From Prosthecodimorpha hirschii (GTDB lineage Bacteria; Pseudomonadota; Alphaproteobacteria; Rhizobiales; Ancalomicrobiaceae): 64,000 nt of DNA. The stretch is taken from NCBI RefSeq assembly GCF_001305515.1, contig NZ_LJYW01000001.1, positions 5,096,001-5,160,000 on the forward strand, given 5' to 3'. Made by a program: the position numbers and the translations under genes. Below are positions 1 through 8,174 of the stretch, one piece after another; within the stretch, counting starts at the first letter, position 1; each line of letters begins with the position of its first letter. The notes under the pieces are model-generated. The model was not told the DNA's origin and made no database searches. It saw only the letters and a program-made list of their open reading frames with translations.

Positions 1-132
1 CTGCGCCACACCCGAAGACCAAACCAAGTCCAGGTAGTCTCGGCACAGTTCCGACAACAGCTCGGCGTCGGTACTCCGGATTAACGCCGAGATGGCTGCT
101 ACGATCGGTTCCGGTACGGAACGAATCTCCAT
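1..132 (-). CDS. hypothetical protein, N-terminal part only
   Basis: An open frame runs off the left edge of the window. It begins with ATG at 132 and gives 44 residues (MEIRSVPEPIVAA...) with protein-like composition and no stop. I do not recognise a family. A weak purine-rich stretch (GGCGGGC) lies about 10 bases upstream of the ATG. The neighbouring 180 bases are AT-rich, as expected for a promoter region. The rest of the gene lies outside the window, so nothing more can be said. Confidence 0.4.
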   Translation of the reverse strand, partial: MEIRSVPEPIVAAISALIRSTDAELLSELCRDYLDLVWSSGVAQ

Positions 133-310
133 AGTTAATTGCCCGCCGCTATTCACGTAAATAAATTAAAGCGCCATGAGTCCAGCAATTATATAACGTC
201 TATTGGGGTCAACAGAGCGTTTAATAATTTATTTTAATAGCGCGGAGGTTTGAATGACATGTGTTTTATATCGGAATATTAGGGAGTACTCTTTTCGCGA
301 AATTGGAAGG
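133..310. other. AT-rich non-coding stretch upstream of the IS481 remnant
   Basis: This segment is much richer in A and T than its surroundings and probably holds the promoter of the partial minus-strand gene. A GGAGG at 244-248 precedes an ATG at 254. The frame from that ATG is the transposase frame and stops at a TAG at 317, giving only 21 codons. I see no independent gene here. Confidence 0.4.
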
Positions 311-889
311 ATGCGTTAGGGCCGCGTTTGTCATGGGATCGCCACGACGACACCGACTGCCCGTCGAGTAATACAGCACAATCAAGAGATCCTGAAGACG
401 CCGGCGAAGCGTCACGGGATCAACCAGAAGACCGTCGCTAGAGCAAGGTCCGATCAGAGCGGGCCGCTCTGATCGGAAAAAGCTTGCGCAAACAAAAACA
501 TGCAGAGCATCATCCGATCCCTTCAGATCGGGTGATGCTCTAAGTGGAAGAAGCGGACCTCGGCCACGGATCGGCCAACTGGCCCGAGGGCGCCAACATC
601 GACGGTTTTTTCGATCGATGGGGAAGCGGTGATTGTCGCCTTCCGCCGACATACCCTCCGGCCGCTCGACGACTGCCTCTACGCTCTTCAGGCAACGATC
701 CCGCATCTGACGCGCTCGTCCCTGCACCGCTGTCTTCATCGACATGGCATCAGCCGACAGTCGAAGGTGGGTGGAGACAAGGAGCCGAAGATGCGGTTCA
801 AATCCTACCCGATCGACCTTTTCCGTATCGATATCACCGAGGTGCAGACCGCCGGGGGCAATCTGTACCTTTACGTGGCCATTGATCGT
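311..889 (+). pseudogene. IS481-family transposase remnant
   Basis: One reading frame gives the family N-terminus: a cysteine-histidine-glycine start, then ARRVIQHNQEILK and GINQKTVA (helix-turn-helix). It continues after an interruption with KWKKR, VAFRRHTLRPLDDCLYALQ, HLTRSSLHRCL and the start of the DDE catalytic domain (RIDITEVQTAGGNLYLYVAIDR). The third codon is TAG (317-319). A 100-base palindromic element is inserted at 441-540. The frame is lost at a 52-base inverted repeat from 889. About the last half of the transposase, including most of the DDE triad, is missing, so this is dead. The element is a scar of past insertion near the sulfur island. Confidence 0.85.
441..540 (+). repeat. 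MITE-like palindromic element inserted in the transposase remnant
   Basis: A 100-base insert begins GAGCAAGG and ends GATGCTC. It is flanked on both sides by TA (439-440 and 541-542), the signature of a TA target duplication. Removing the insert plus one TA restores the transposase codons for A-K-W exactly. It contains two hairpins: CCGATCAGAGCGG/CCGCTCTGATCGG near its left end and an imperfect AGAGCATCATCCGATC/GATCGGGTGATGCTCT stem at its right end. Its reverse complement shares its start and layout with the elements at 10615 and 37701. It has no coding capacity, so any mobility would depend on a transposase elsewhere. Confidence 0.75.
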
Positions 890-940
890 GGAGTGGGCCC
901 CTGCCGCCTGATCTCTGTCCGGCGACAGGGGCCCACTCCA
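889..940. repeat. 15-bp perfect inverted repeat at the transposase truncation point
   Basis: TGGAGTGGGCCCCTG at 889-903 is matched by its exact reverse complement at 926-940, with a 22-base loop. It starts where similarity to the IS481 transposase ends, so it may mark a deletion or insertion junction. It could also act as a stem-loop terminator for the flavoprotein gene ending at 1110, although no T-run follows. The 170 bases between it and that gene show nothing I can name. Confidence 0.6.
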
Positions 941-1109
941 GGTGCCAAACAGCCCGGGGCGTTGCGCAGTTCGCAATACGATGCGCTGCCGTCGGTCGCG
1001 CATCTCAAAGCGCCGTGCCTGCGGCCGTCTTCGGCCGCGAGATTGCCAATCCGTGCCGTCCGGCTGGATCGTCGACGCATCGACCGAAACCGCCTCTGCG
1101 ATCCGGAAA

Positions 1110-2762
1110 TCACGGATGCGGTGCGTTGGAGAGAGTTCCGAAGTTCTGAACCGCCATGCGCGGCTCGCGCGACCAATCGGATGCGATCGTGTCCAGTCCC
1201 GATAGGAGCACCGGCCGAGCCATCCGCCCTTCCGATACCGGGTGATCTTCTAGCCGGTGCAGTCCTCTCGATTCTTTGCGGACAAGGGACGCAACGGTCT
1301 GAAGGCGAGCCGCGGCGACCAGCGCGGCGGCCTCCCGAGCCTTGAGAACGTCGTCGGCAGTCTGCGTGCGGAAGCCGGCAGCGCTGCGGTCCCAGAGCGA
1401 GTCGAGGGTGGTCCGGCTGCGCTCGAGGCTGGTGGTCGTCTTGAAGTAGGTCTTTTCGAGGGGCAGGATCTCGGAGCGCACTGCCGTGCGGACCTCGTCC
1501 GGCCGGTTCCGACCGCCTGTGCCGAAGCGCAGGCCGACGCGGCCGAGGGCTTCGAGCCGGGCGGGGCGATCGGTGCGGGCGCGGGCATGCTGCGCGGCCG
1601 CGCGGCCGGCCCATTCGCCGGAGGCGAAGCACCAGGCGACGGCCGGTCCGGCGCCGCACATGGCGGCGCCGGTCAACCGGCTGCGGTCGGTCAGGTCGCC
1701 GGCCGCATAGAGGCCGGCAATGCCGGTCGAGCAGGCGTCGTCGACCACGACGCCGCCGACCGCGCGGATATGGCCTTCGTAAATCATCTGGACGGCAAAG
1801 CGCTGGCGGAACGGATCGATGCCGAGCCGGTCGAAATACTGGAACGTGTTCGGGTGATTGAGACGCGAGAAAGCCTCAAAGCCGTCGGGGCCGCGGTCGA
1901 TGATCGCCTGGATGCCGCCGGTCTCCAGGACGGCGCGCGCGATCTCGGCCATGCCGCCGCGCCCGGAGGCGGCGCCGAGGGGGCGTCCGGCCGCGTCGAA
2001 CCAGCTCGCGGAATTCGTCCACCAGCCCTTGGTGCTCGGGCTGCCCTTCGGGGCGAAGCCGTAGAGCGTGGAGAATTCCAGGCCCGAGAAGGTCGCGCCG
2101 GCCTCGCCTGCGAGGAGATAGCCGTCGCCGACCACGCCATGCGTGCCCATCGCGCCGGACAGGAAGGCAGTCGCGCCGGTCGCCAGGACCACCGCACCGG
2201 CTCGGACGGCCCAGGTACGGCCGGTCTTGCGCTCGATCCCGGCCGCGCCTGCGACGGCGCCGTCGTGGGCGAGGAGTTCGAGGGCCGGCGCATGGTCGAG
2301 CAGGCGGACGCCGGCCCGTTCGAGCGCACCACGCAGGACATGCAGCGTATAGGGGCCGATGAAGCGGCCGAACCGCGCGCCCGCATTGGCCCTGGCGTCC
2401 CAGCGGAAGCCGAGCGCCTCCAGGGCCGCATAGGCCCGGTGCGCCTCCGCATAGACGCGTTCGACATGGACGAGGTCGTCGAGACCCTCGGCGGCATCGT
2501 GGCGGGCCTCCACGATGCGGCGACGCTCTGCCGAAGCAGCATCCGGGGCGACCGAGTAGCCGCCGACATTGGCGGCGGCCACGACCCCGGCGGTCCCGGT
2601 CCAACCCTTTTCGACCAGGACGACCTTCGCGCCCGCGGCACGGGCGGCGAGGGCCGTCCAGCAGCCTGCAAGGCTGCCGCCGACCACGAGAACGTCGGCT
2701 TCCAGAACAAGATCGGCGCTGCCGTCCGTGTGCAGATCGGAGGCGAATGCGGCTTCGGTCAT
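1110..2762 (-). CDS. FAD-dependent flavoprotein, fumarate reductase / APS-reductase-alpha type
   Basis: A 550-residue cytoplasmic flavoprotein. The N-terminus carries the FAD-binding Rossmann motif (VLVVGGSLAG, about residues 24-33) followed by an E-K-G motif. The C-terminal part has the succinate dehydrogenase/fumarate reductase-type tail with RKESRGLHRLEDHP. The start at 2762 places the FAD motif at the usual distance and follows an AGGCTCTCC leader. It lies 11 bases after a two-cluster ferredoxin, which would act as electron partner as in AprAB. It is one of three such pairs in the window. The family is known for oxidations or reductions at flavin coupled to Fe-S clusters. A role in sulfur compound metabolism is inferred from the transporter genes next door. 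The last 20 or so residues may derive from fusion to junk DNA beside the IS remnant. Confidence 0.8.
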   Translation of the reverse strand: MTEAAFASDLHTDGSADLVLEADVLVVGGSLAGCWTALAARAAGAKVVLVEKGWTGTAGVVAAANVGGYSVAPDAASAERRRIVEARHDAAEGLDDLVHVERVYAEAHRAYAALEALGFRWDARANAGARFGRFIGPYTLHVLRGALERAGVRLLDHAPALELLAHDGAVAGAAGIERKTGRTWAVRAGAVVLATGATAFLSGAMGTHGVVGDGYLLAGEAGATFSGLEFSTLYGFAPKGSPSTKGWWTNSASWFDAAGRPLGAASGRGGMAEIARAVLETGGIQAIIDRGPDGFEAFSRLNHPNTFQYFDRLGIDPFRQRFAVQMIYEGHIRAVGGVVVDDACSTGIAGLYAAGDLTDRSRLTGAAMCGAGPAVAWCFASGEWAGRAAAQHARARTDRPARLEALGRVGLRFGTGGRNRPDEVRTAVRSEILPLEKTYFKTTTSLERSRTTLDSLWDRSAAGFRTQTADDVLKAREAAALVAAARLQTVASLVRKESRGLHRLEDHPVSEGRMARPVLLSGLDTIASDWSREPRMAVQNFGTLSNAPHP

Positions 2763-2773
2763 GGAGAGCCTCC

Positions 2774-3097
2774 TCAGGCTGCGTTGGTCGGTGCGGCCGG
2801 ACGGGCCGGTTCGCGCAGTGGGCGGCCGGCGCGCCAGCCGTTGGCACGGGCGAAATGGCCGAGGAACCCCGAGGCGACGATCGAAGCCTCGGTCAGGCCG
2901 GGCTCGCGATCGGCCAGCGGCGAGACATAGATGGCATCGACCGGACAATAGAGTTCGCAGAGAAAGCAGGTGTGGCAGTCGCCGCGCCGCGCGATCGTCG
3001 GCTGATCACCCTCGAAGCCGGCGAACACATCGTTCGGGCAGACCTCGATGCATTTGCCGCATCCCGTGCAACGGTCGGCAACGATCAGTTCAATCAT
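2774..3097 (-). CDS. two-[4Fe-4S] ferredoxin, AprB-like electron partner
   Basis: A 107-residue protein with two classical cluster motifs: CTGCGKCIEVCP near residues 12-23 and CHTCFLCELYCP near residues 41-52. The C-terminal half has no cysteines and ends in a proline- and alanine-rich tail. The start MIELIV is shared almost exactly with the other two ferredoxins of the window, which supports the ATG at 3097. It lies directly upstream of a FAD flavoprotein gene and most likely passes electrons to or from it. A putative promoter lies in the AT-rich 3110-3220 region, since a hairpin separates this pair from the transporter genes upstream. Confidence 0.85.
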   Translation of the reverse strand: MIELIVADRCTGCGKCIEVCPNDVFAGFEGDQPTIARRGDCHTCFLCELYCPVDAIYVSPLADREPGLTEASIVASGFLGHFARANGWRAGRPLREPARPAAPTNAA

Positions 3098-3318
3098 GAA
3101 GTCCTCGCTGGTCGTCGATGTCGTGAACAGGACGATAGCGGTCTATTTTGTTCGGGAAAGACGGTTTTAATGCTTACAAAGTAAGAGGTATGACATGAGT
3201 ATATCCAAATGACAGCGCCTCCGGCGAAGATCGACGGAGGCGGTTACTTTGCAGATCCGCGGCGGCGGGGCAGACTCCGACGCTTCCTCGAAAGCCGGGT
3301 GACGGGGGCCTTACGGTC

Positions 3319-3361
3319 GCCCCGGTCCCGATCACGCGCCGCGGCGATCGGGAACCGGGGC
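3319..3361 (-). terminator. GC-rich hairpin after the binding-protein gene
   Basis: GCCCCGGTCCCGATC (3319-3333) pairs with GATCGGGAACCGGGGC (3346-3361), leaving a single bulged base. On the minus strand it begins 11 bases after the stop codon of the substrate-binding protein. No T-run follows, so it may stabilise the 3' end or pause polymerase rather than terminate alone. It divides the minus-strand sulfur block into two likely transcription units. Confidence 0.5.
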
Positions 3362-3371
3362 GCAGCCGCGG

Positions 3372-4391
3372 TCAGTTGCCGGCGCCGATGTCCTTGAGGG
3401 CGGTTTCGAGGAAGCTGCGGTCGATCCATTTGGCATAGTCGACCTTGCCCTTGATGAGCTTGGCTTCGGCCATGAAGGCCTCCTCATCCTTCAGCGCCTT
3501 GACGGCGGCCTCGGTGATCTCCGGGTTCTGCCAGAACTGGCCCTTGTCGTAGGTCTCGCGGACCGCCTTCTCGGAGCTCTTGGTCTCGGCGACGAAGCGC
3601 TTGATGGTCTCCTCCGGATTCTTGTCGACCCAGCCCGCGAGCTTGATGTCTTCGGCGATCAGGCGGGTGACGAGGCCCGGATGGTTGCGCGCGAAGGCGC
3701 CGTTGACGGTGATGATGTAGGGCGCGGCCCATTCGGCCTTATCGGAGGCATCGTAGAGCAGCTTCGCCCCGCCGGCGTCGACGAGCTTCTGCACCGTCCC
3801 GCGGGATTCCACGATGGCGTCGATGTCGCCGCGCACCAGCGCCGGGCCGGAGGATTCGATGCCGAGATTGAGGTTCTCGACATCGCTCGTCGCCAGACCG
3901 ACGGTCTTCAGGGCCTTGCTGAAGACCGAGTGGCGCACGGTTCCGGTCAGATAGGCGACTTTCCGGCCCTTGAGGTCGGCGAGGGACTTGATCGGGCTAT
4001 CGGCGCGCACCACCACGATGGTCTCGGTCGACGGCACCCAGCTCGACAGACCGATCGCCTTCACGTCGGCACCGCTGGCGCCGAGGCGCAGCGCCGGGTT
4101 GTTGCCGGTGTAGATGAATTCGATCGCCCCGGTCGCGACCGCCGTGGCGGCTTCCGCGCCGCCGTTGAAGGTCAGGAACTCCACCTTGATGCCGTCCTTC
4201 TCGAAGGCCTTCGTCAGGAGGCCGAGATTGCGGAACAGGACGAACTTCAGATGGCCTGGGGCGGTCGAGCCGATCCGGATGACCTCCGGCTTGTCGGCGG
4301 CCCGGGCGGCCCCGGCCGCGAGGCCGGGGATGGCGGCAAGGGCGAGGAGGCCGGCGGCAACCGCGCGGCGGGAGAGGCGGGTCGTGGACAT
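3372..4391 (-). CDS. ABC transporter substrate-binding protein, aliphatic sulfonate (SsuA/NrtA) type
   Basis: A 339-residue periplasmic binding protein. It begins with a twin-arginine-like export signal (LSRRAVAAG, hydrophobic stretch, probable cleavage after ARA near residue 31). The mature part follows the SsuA pattern: VIRIGST at its start, then TGAIEFIYTG, SLADLKGRKVAYLTG, and the long C-terminal helical lobe ending in DIGAGN. The start at 4391 is the one that gives the signal peptide. It is last in the ATPase-permease-binding protein order, 38 bases after the permease. The likely substrate class is sulfonates, sulfate esters or related anions; the exact compound is not readable. Confidence 0.88.
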   Translation of the reverse strand: MSTTRLSRRAVAAGLLALAAIPGLAAGAARAADKPEVIRIGSTAPGHLKFVLFRNLGLLTKAFEKDGIKVEFLTFNGGAEAATAVATGAIEFIYTGNNPALRLGASGADVKAIGLSSWVPSTETIVVVRADSPIKSLADLKGRKVAYLTGTVRHSVFSKALKTVGLATSDVENLNLGIESSGPALVRGDIDAIVESRGTVQKLVDAGGAKLLYDASDKAEWAAPYIITVNGAFARNHPGLVTRLIAEDIKLAGWVDKNPEETIKRFVAETKSSEKAVRETYDKGQFWQNPEITEAAVKALKDEEAFMAEAKLIKGKVDYAKWIDRSFLETALKDIGAGN

Positions 4392-4429
4392 GGCGGATCC
4401 TTCGGTTCTTGCGAACGGATGTCGGGACT

Positions 4430-5287
4430 TCAGTGCGGGGCGCCCTCGGCCTGGCCGCGCCAGGCGGTGGCGCGCGCCTCCAGCGCGACGAGCAGGTAGT
4501 TCACGGCGAGACCGATGAAGGTCAGCGTGAGGATGCCCGCATACATGTCGGGCGTTTCCATCATCAGTTGCGACTGGTGGATCAGGTAGCCGAGCCCGGA
4601 TTGCGCCGCTAGCATCTCGGCGCCGATCACGGCCACGATCGAGGCCTTGACGGCGAGACGCGCCCCGGCGGCGATCGACGGGATGCTGGCCGGCAGGATC
4701 ACCTTGACGAAGATGTCGAGATCGGAGGCCCCCATGGAGCGGGCGGCCTTGAGGAAGAGCGGATCGACCGACTTGACGCCCGAGATGGTGTTCACGAGCA
4801 GGAAGAAGACCGAGGCATAGAAGCAGATCGCCACCTTGGAGGCTTCGCCGATGCCGAGCAGCATGATGAAGACCGGGAGCAGGGCGAACTGCGAGGTGTT
4901 GCGCAGCGTCTGCACCATCAGGTCGGTCAGCTGCTCGAAGCGCGCATAGCGCCCCATCAGCACCCCGAGCGGCAGGGCGACGGCGACCGCCAGCGCGAAG
5001 CCGAGGGTCGCGCGCTGCAGGCTGATGCCGATGTTGCGGCCGAGCACGCCGGTCCGGATCATCTCCAGCCAGGCCTCCACGACGACGCTGAGCGGCGGGA
5101 AGAAGATCGGATTGAGCAGCCCAAGCCGCGGCGCCGCCTCCCAGAAGGCGAAGAAGACGACCAGCAGCGGCACGCCCTTCAGGATCGTGGCGAGGCCACT
5201 TCCCATGCGGATCGGGAACGCGAAGCGGTGGCGCCACAGCGAGAAGGCGGCGGCGTCGTGGGTGCGGTTCTCGGAGGTCACGCTCAT
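4430..5287 (-). CDS. ABC transporter permease, SsuC type
   Basis: A 285-residue inner-membrane protein with about six predicted hydrophobic segments and the BPD_transp_1 EAA-type loop (KAARSMGASDLDIFVKVILPAS region) that docks the ATPase. The N-terminal 30 residues are cytoplasmic and polar. It starts at the ATG at 5287, 11 bases after the ATPase stop, and is followed by the binding protein, so the three form one importer. The family includes SsuC, TauC and NrtB; substrate range is inferred only from the neighbouring sulfur genes. Confidence 0.9.
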   Translation of the reverse strand: MSVTSENRTHDAAAFSLWRHRFAFPIRMGSGLATILKGVPLLVVFFAFWEAAPRLGLLNPIFFPPLSVVVEAWLEMIRTGVLGRNIGISLQRATLGFALAVAVALPLGVLMGRYARFEQLTDLMVQTLRNTSQFALLPVFIMLLGIGEASKVAICFYASVFFLLVNTISGVKSVDPLFLKAARSMGASDLDIFVKVILPASIPSIAAGARLAVKASIVAVIGAEMLAAQSGLGYLIHQSQLMMETPDMYAGILTLTFIGLAVNYLLVALEARATAWRGQAEGAPH

Positions 5288-5298
5288 GTGGGCTTTCC

Positions 5299-6126
5299 TC
5301 AGTGGGCGGCGATCTGCCAGTCGCGCTGGGCCTTGGTCACTTCGTCGCGCAGCACCTCCCAGACGCGCCCGCGAAGGCGCGCGAAGGCGGCGGTGTTGCG
5401 GATTTCGAGGTCGCGTGGCCGTGGCAGGTCGATCTCGATGATCTCCTTCACGGTGCCCGGCCGGGCGGTCATCACCACGACCCGATCGGCGAGATAGACC
5501 GCCTCGTCGATCGAGTGGGTGACGAAGACGATGGTGGTCTTGATCTCGTCCCAGATGCGCAGCAGTTCGCCCTGCAGGATGTCGCGGGTCTGCGCGTCGA
5601 GCGCGGCGAAGGGCTCGTCCATCAGGAGGACCTCCGGATCGGTCGAGAGCGCGCGCGCGATCGCGACCCGCTGCTGCATGCCGCCGGAGAGCTGGGCGGG
5701 ATAGCGATCCTCGAAGCCGCGCAGGCCGAACAGCGCCAGATAGCGGCGCGCCCGCTCGCGCCGCTCCGCCTTTGGCACGCCGCGAACCTCCAGCGCGAAC
5801 TCGATGTTCTGCTGCGCCGTCCGCCAGGGAAACAGGGCATATTGCTGGAACACGTAGGCTGTCGACGGATCCGGCCGGGTCACCGGGGTGGCGCCCACAT
5901 AGGCGGTTCCGGACGAGGCCTCGGTCAGCCCGCCGATGATGTCGAGCAGCACCGATTTCCCCGAGCCGCTCGGGCCGGCCAGAGTGACGAACTCGCCCTT
6001 GCGAATGGTCAGGTCGACGCCGGAGAGAACCGGGATGCGGTTGGTCGGCACGCCACCGAGCGAAACCGTCTGGCCGGCCTTCAGCGTGAAGGTCTTGCGG
6101 ACATCCTCCAGGCGGATGCGGTCCAT
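5299..6126 (-). CDS. ABC transporter ATP-binding protein, SsuB/TauB type
   Basis: A 275-residue ATPase with Walker A GPSGSGKS (residues 51-58), Q-loop FQQYALFPW, signature LSGGMQQR, Walker B LLMDEPFAALD and the H-loop FVTHSIDEA. The extra 15 residues before the first beta strand pair (AGQTVSLGGVPTNRIP) are seen in some family members. It lies 17 bases after the ferredoxin gene upstream, so transport and redox genes are probably one operon from 8762 down to 3372. It energises the permease encoded next. Confidence 0.92.
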   Translation of the reverse strand: MDRIRLEDVRKTFTLKAGQTVSLGGVPTNRIPVLSGVDLTIRKGEFVTLAGPSGSGKSVLLDIIGGLTEASSGTAYVGATPVTRPDPSTAYVFQQYALFPWRTAQQNIEFALEVRGVPKAERRERARRYLALFGLRGFEDRYPAQLSGGMQQRVAIARALSTDPEVLLMDEPFAALDAQTRDILQGELLRIWDEIKTTIVFVTHSIDEAVYLADRVVVMTARPGTVKEIIEIDLPRPRDLEIRNTAAFARLRGRVWEVLRDEVTKAQRDWQIAAH

Positions 6127-6143
6127 GGGGGCTCTCCTCGGGG

Positions 6144-6473
6144 TCAGACCTGGGCGACGCGCAGGCGGTGGGTCGGATCGGCTTCGGTGCCGCCGGCGCG
6201 GCCGCGGCTCCAGCCGAGGGCGCGCGCATAGGTTCCGAACAGCCCGCGCGCCTCGACTTCTGCCAGCGTGATGCCGGTCGGGCCGTCGGCGCGTTCGGCA
6301 ACGAAGAGCGCGTCCGTCGGGCAGTAGATCTCGCAGAGGTAGCAGGTCTGGCAGTCGTCCTGGCGGGCGATCACCGGCAGGCCCTCGTCGTCGCGGTCGA
6401 ACACGAAGGCCGGGCAGACGCGTTCGCAGATGTCGCAGCGGATGCAGCGTTGTTCGGAGACGATCTCGATCAC
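6144..6473 (-). CDS. two-[4Fe-4S] ferredoxin, AprB-like
   Basis: A 109-residue ferredoxin with CIRCDICERVCP and CQTCYLCEIYCP cluster motifs and the MIEIV start typical of the three copies here. The start codon is GTG at 6473; it overlaps the TGA of the flavoprotein gene as GTGA, so the two are translationally coupled. No in-frame ATG gives a better start. The C-terminal 50 residues are polar and end in RLRVAQV. It presumably shuttles electrons for the flavoprotein encoded immediately upstream. Confidence 0.85.
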   Translation of the reverse strand: MIEIVSEQRCIRCDICERVCPAFVFDRDDEGLPVIARQDDCQTCYLCEIYCPTDALFVAERADGPTGITLAEVEARGLFGTYARALGWSRGRAGGTEADPTHRLRVAQV

Positions 6474-8098
6474 GATGCGCGCTCCCCGGCGATCACGGCT
6501 TCGGCCTCGGGCCGCACGGCGACGACATCGAGGCCGTCGACGATCAGGCGTCGCGCCGAGGCCGGGTCGGTCTCCGGCCGATCGGTGCGGCGATGCATGC
6601 CGCGGGATTCGCCGCGGGCTGCGGCAGCGGCGACGGACCAGCGGGCGCTCGCCGTCACCGCGGCGACCTCGCGAGCGCGCAGCCGGTCGCGGCCCTCGCC
6701 GACGAGATGGCCGGAGACCTCGTCCCAGACGCCGTCGAGACGGGCAAGCGCGGCGTCCAGATGGGGGCCGTTGCGGAAATAGTTGCGGTCGAGCGGGATC
6801 ACCTCGGAGCGGACAGCCTCGACGACCGCGGCCTGGTCGACCGGCCGCGCGGCCGCCGACGGGCGCAGGCCGGCCCGGCCGAGCGGTTTCGACTGGTGGC
6901 GGAAGGCGGCTGCGGCGCAGCGACGGCGGGCATGCTGGGCGGCGCCGTGGCCGGACCACCAGCCGCTCGCGATCGCCCAGGATGCGTTGATGGCGCCGCC
7001 GCCCGAACTCGCGCCGGCCATCAGTTCGCGGGTCGCCGCGTCGCCGGCCGCGTAGAGGCCGGGCACGCCAACCCCGCAGTCGTCGGTGGCCAGCCGGATG
7101 CCGCCGGAGCCGCGCACCGTGCCCTCGGCCTTGAGGGTCACCTCGAAGAGGTCGCGGAACGGATCGATGCCGGCGCGCTGGTAGGGCAGGAAGCAGTTGG
7201 GCTGGCCCTTCAGGAGCCAGTCCTGCAGCGCTTCGTCGGCGAGATCGAGCCGGGCGAGGACGGGGCCGCGGATGAGGGCGCGGGCAACGTCCTTTTCGGC
7301 CGCGCCGATGCCGTTCTGCAGCGGATGGCCGTCCCGATCGAGGAGCGGCCGGCCGTCCGGGCCGAAGAAGGAGGCCCAGCGGAAGGGCAGACCCTTGTTG
7401 AGCGACGAATTCATCGGCGCGAGCGAGTATTTGCCGGTGAATTCCATGCCCGACAGCGACGCGCCGGCCTCGACGGCCATCAGGTAGCCGTCGCCGGTCA
7501 GGCCCGTGCCGCCGAGGATGCGCTCAAAGAAGGCGACGCCGCCGGTCGCCAGGACGACCGCGCCGGCATCGATCGTCCAATCCGCCCCGGTCGCCCGGAC
7601 GATGCCGGCCGCCCCGGTCACGGCCTCGCCGTCGGACAGCAGTTCCAGGACCGGGTGATGGTCCAGGATGACGACGCCGGCCTTCTGGACCTGGCGGCGC
7701 ATGAACCGCATGTAGTCCGGGCCGCGCAGGTTGGCGATGTAGAGCTGCCCGGTGTCGTCGGTCGGGAACGGGTAGCCCCATTCGACCAGCCGCAGCAGGC
7801 TCTCATAGGCGCGATCGACGCAGCGCGTCATCCAGCGCGGTTCGGCCAGGCCGCCCGTGCGCTGCCAGCGCCGCTCGACGACATGGGCCCGCCCCTCGCC
7901 GGGCGGCACGCACCAGGTGCCCGTGTTGGACGGGGCGGTGGCGCCGGACGTGCCGAAATAGCCCTTGTCGGCCAGCACCACCTTGGCGCCGGCCTGCGCC
8001 GCCGAGAAGGCGGCCCAGGCGCCGGCCGGACCGCCGCCGATCACGAGCACGTCGGCCTGGAGGCGATCGGAACCTGTCGATGCGGAACGGACGGCCAT
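6470..8098 (-). CDS. FAD-dependent flavoprotein, fumarate reductase / APS-reductase-alpha type
   Basis: A 542-residue flavoprotein with the FAD motif VLVIGGGPAGAW near residues 18-29, a GTSGAT segment typical of the AprA-like branch, RGSGGIRLATDDCGVGVPGLYAAGDAA as the second FAD contact region, and the ESRGMHRRTDRP C-terminal tail. The ATG at 8098 fits the motif spacing. It is translationally coupled to the ferredoxin that follows and sits upstream of the sulfonate-type transporter. AprA and fumarate reductase are the named relatives. No catalytic assignment is safe, since related proteins in such clusters are uncharacterised as far as I know. Confidence 0.82.
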   Translation of the reverse strand: MAVRSASTGSDRLQADVLVIGGGPAGAWAAFSAAQAGAKVVLADKGYFGTSGATAPSNTGTWCVPPGEGRAHVVERRWQRTGGLAEPRWMTRCVDRAYESLLRLVEWGYPFPTDDTGQLYIANLRGPDYMRFMRRQVQKAGVVILDHHPVLELLSDGEAVTGAAGIVRATGADWTIDAGAVVLATGGVAFFERILGGTGLTGDGYLMAVEAGASLSGMEFTGKYSLAPMNSSLNKGLPFRWASFFGPDGRPLLDRDGHPLQNGIGAAEKDVARALIRGPVLARLDLADEALQDWLLKGQPNCFLPYQRAGIDPFRDLFEVTLKAEGTVRGSGGIRLATDDCGVGVPGLYAAGDAATRELMAGASSGGGAINASWAIASGWWSGHGAAQHARRRCAAAAFRHQSKPLGRAGLRPSAAARPVDQAAVVEAVRSEVIPLDRNYFRNGPHLDAALARLDGVWDEVSGHLVGEGRDRLRAREVAAVTASARWSVAAAAARGESRGMHRRTDRPETDPASARRLIVDGLDVVAVRPEAEAVIAGERAS

Positions 8099-8174
8099 GC
8101 GCGAAGATCCGGATGGAGACGCTGCGAGGGCGATGGGGCGACGCCGGGCGGCGGCGTCGCCGGTCGGGTCGGCT

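Noticed and set aside
254-319. A 21-codon open frame with a good GGAGG ribosome binding site
   Set aside because: It is in the frame of the transposase remnant and ends at that gene's internal TAG, so it is better seen as part of the decayed 5' end.
942-1205. Plus-strand open frame between the inverted repeat and the flavoprotein gene
   Set aside because: It overlaps the end of the flavoprotein on the other strand and has no ribosome binding site or recognisable motif.
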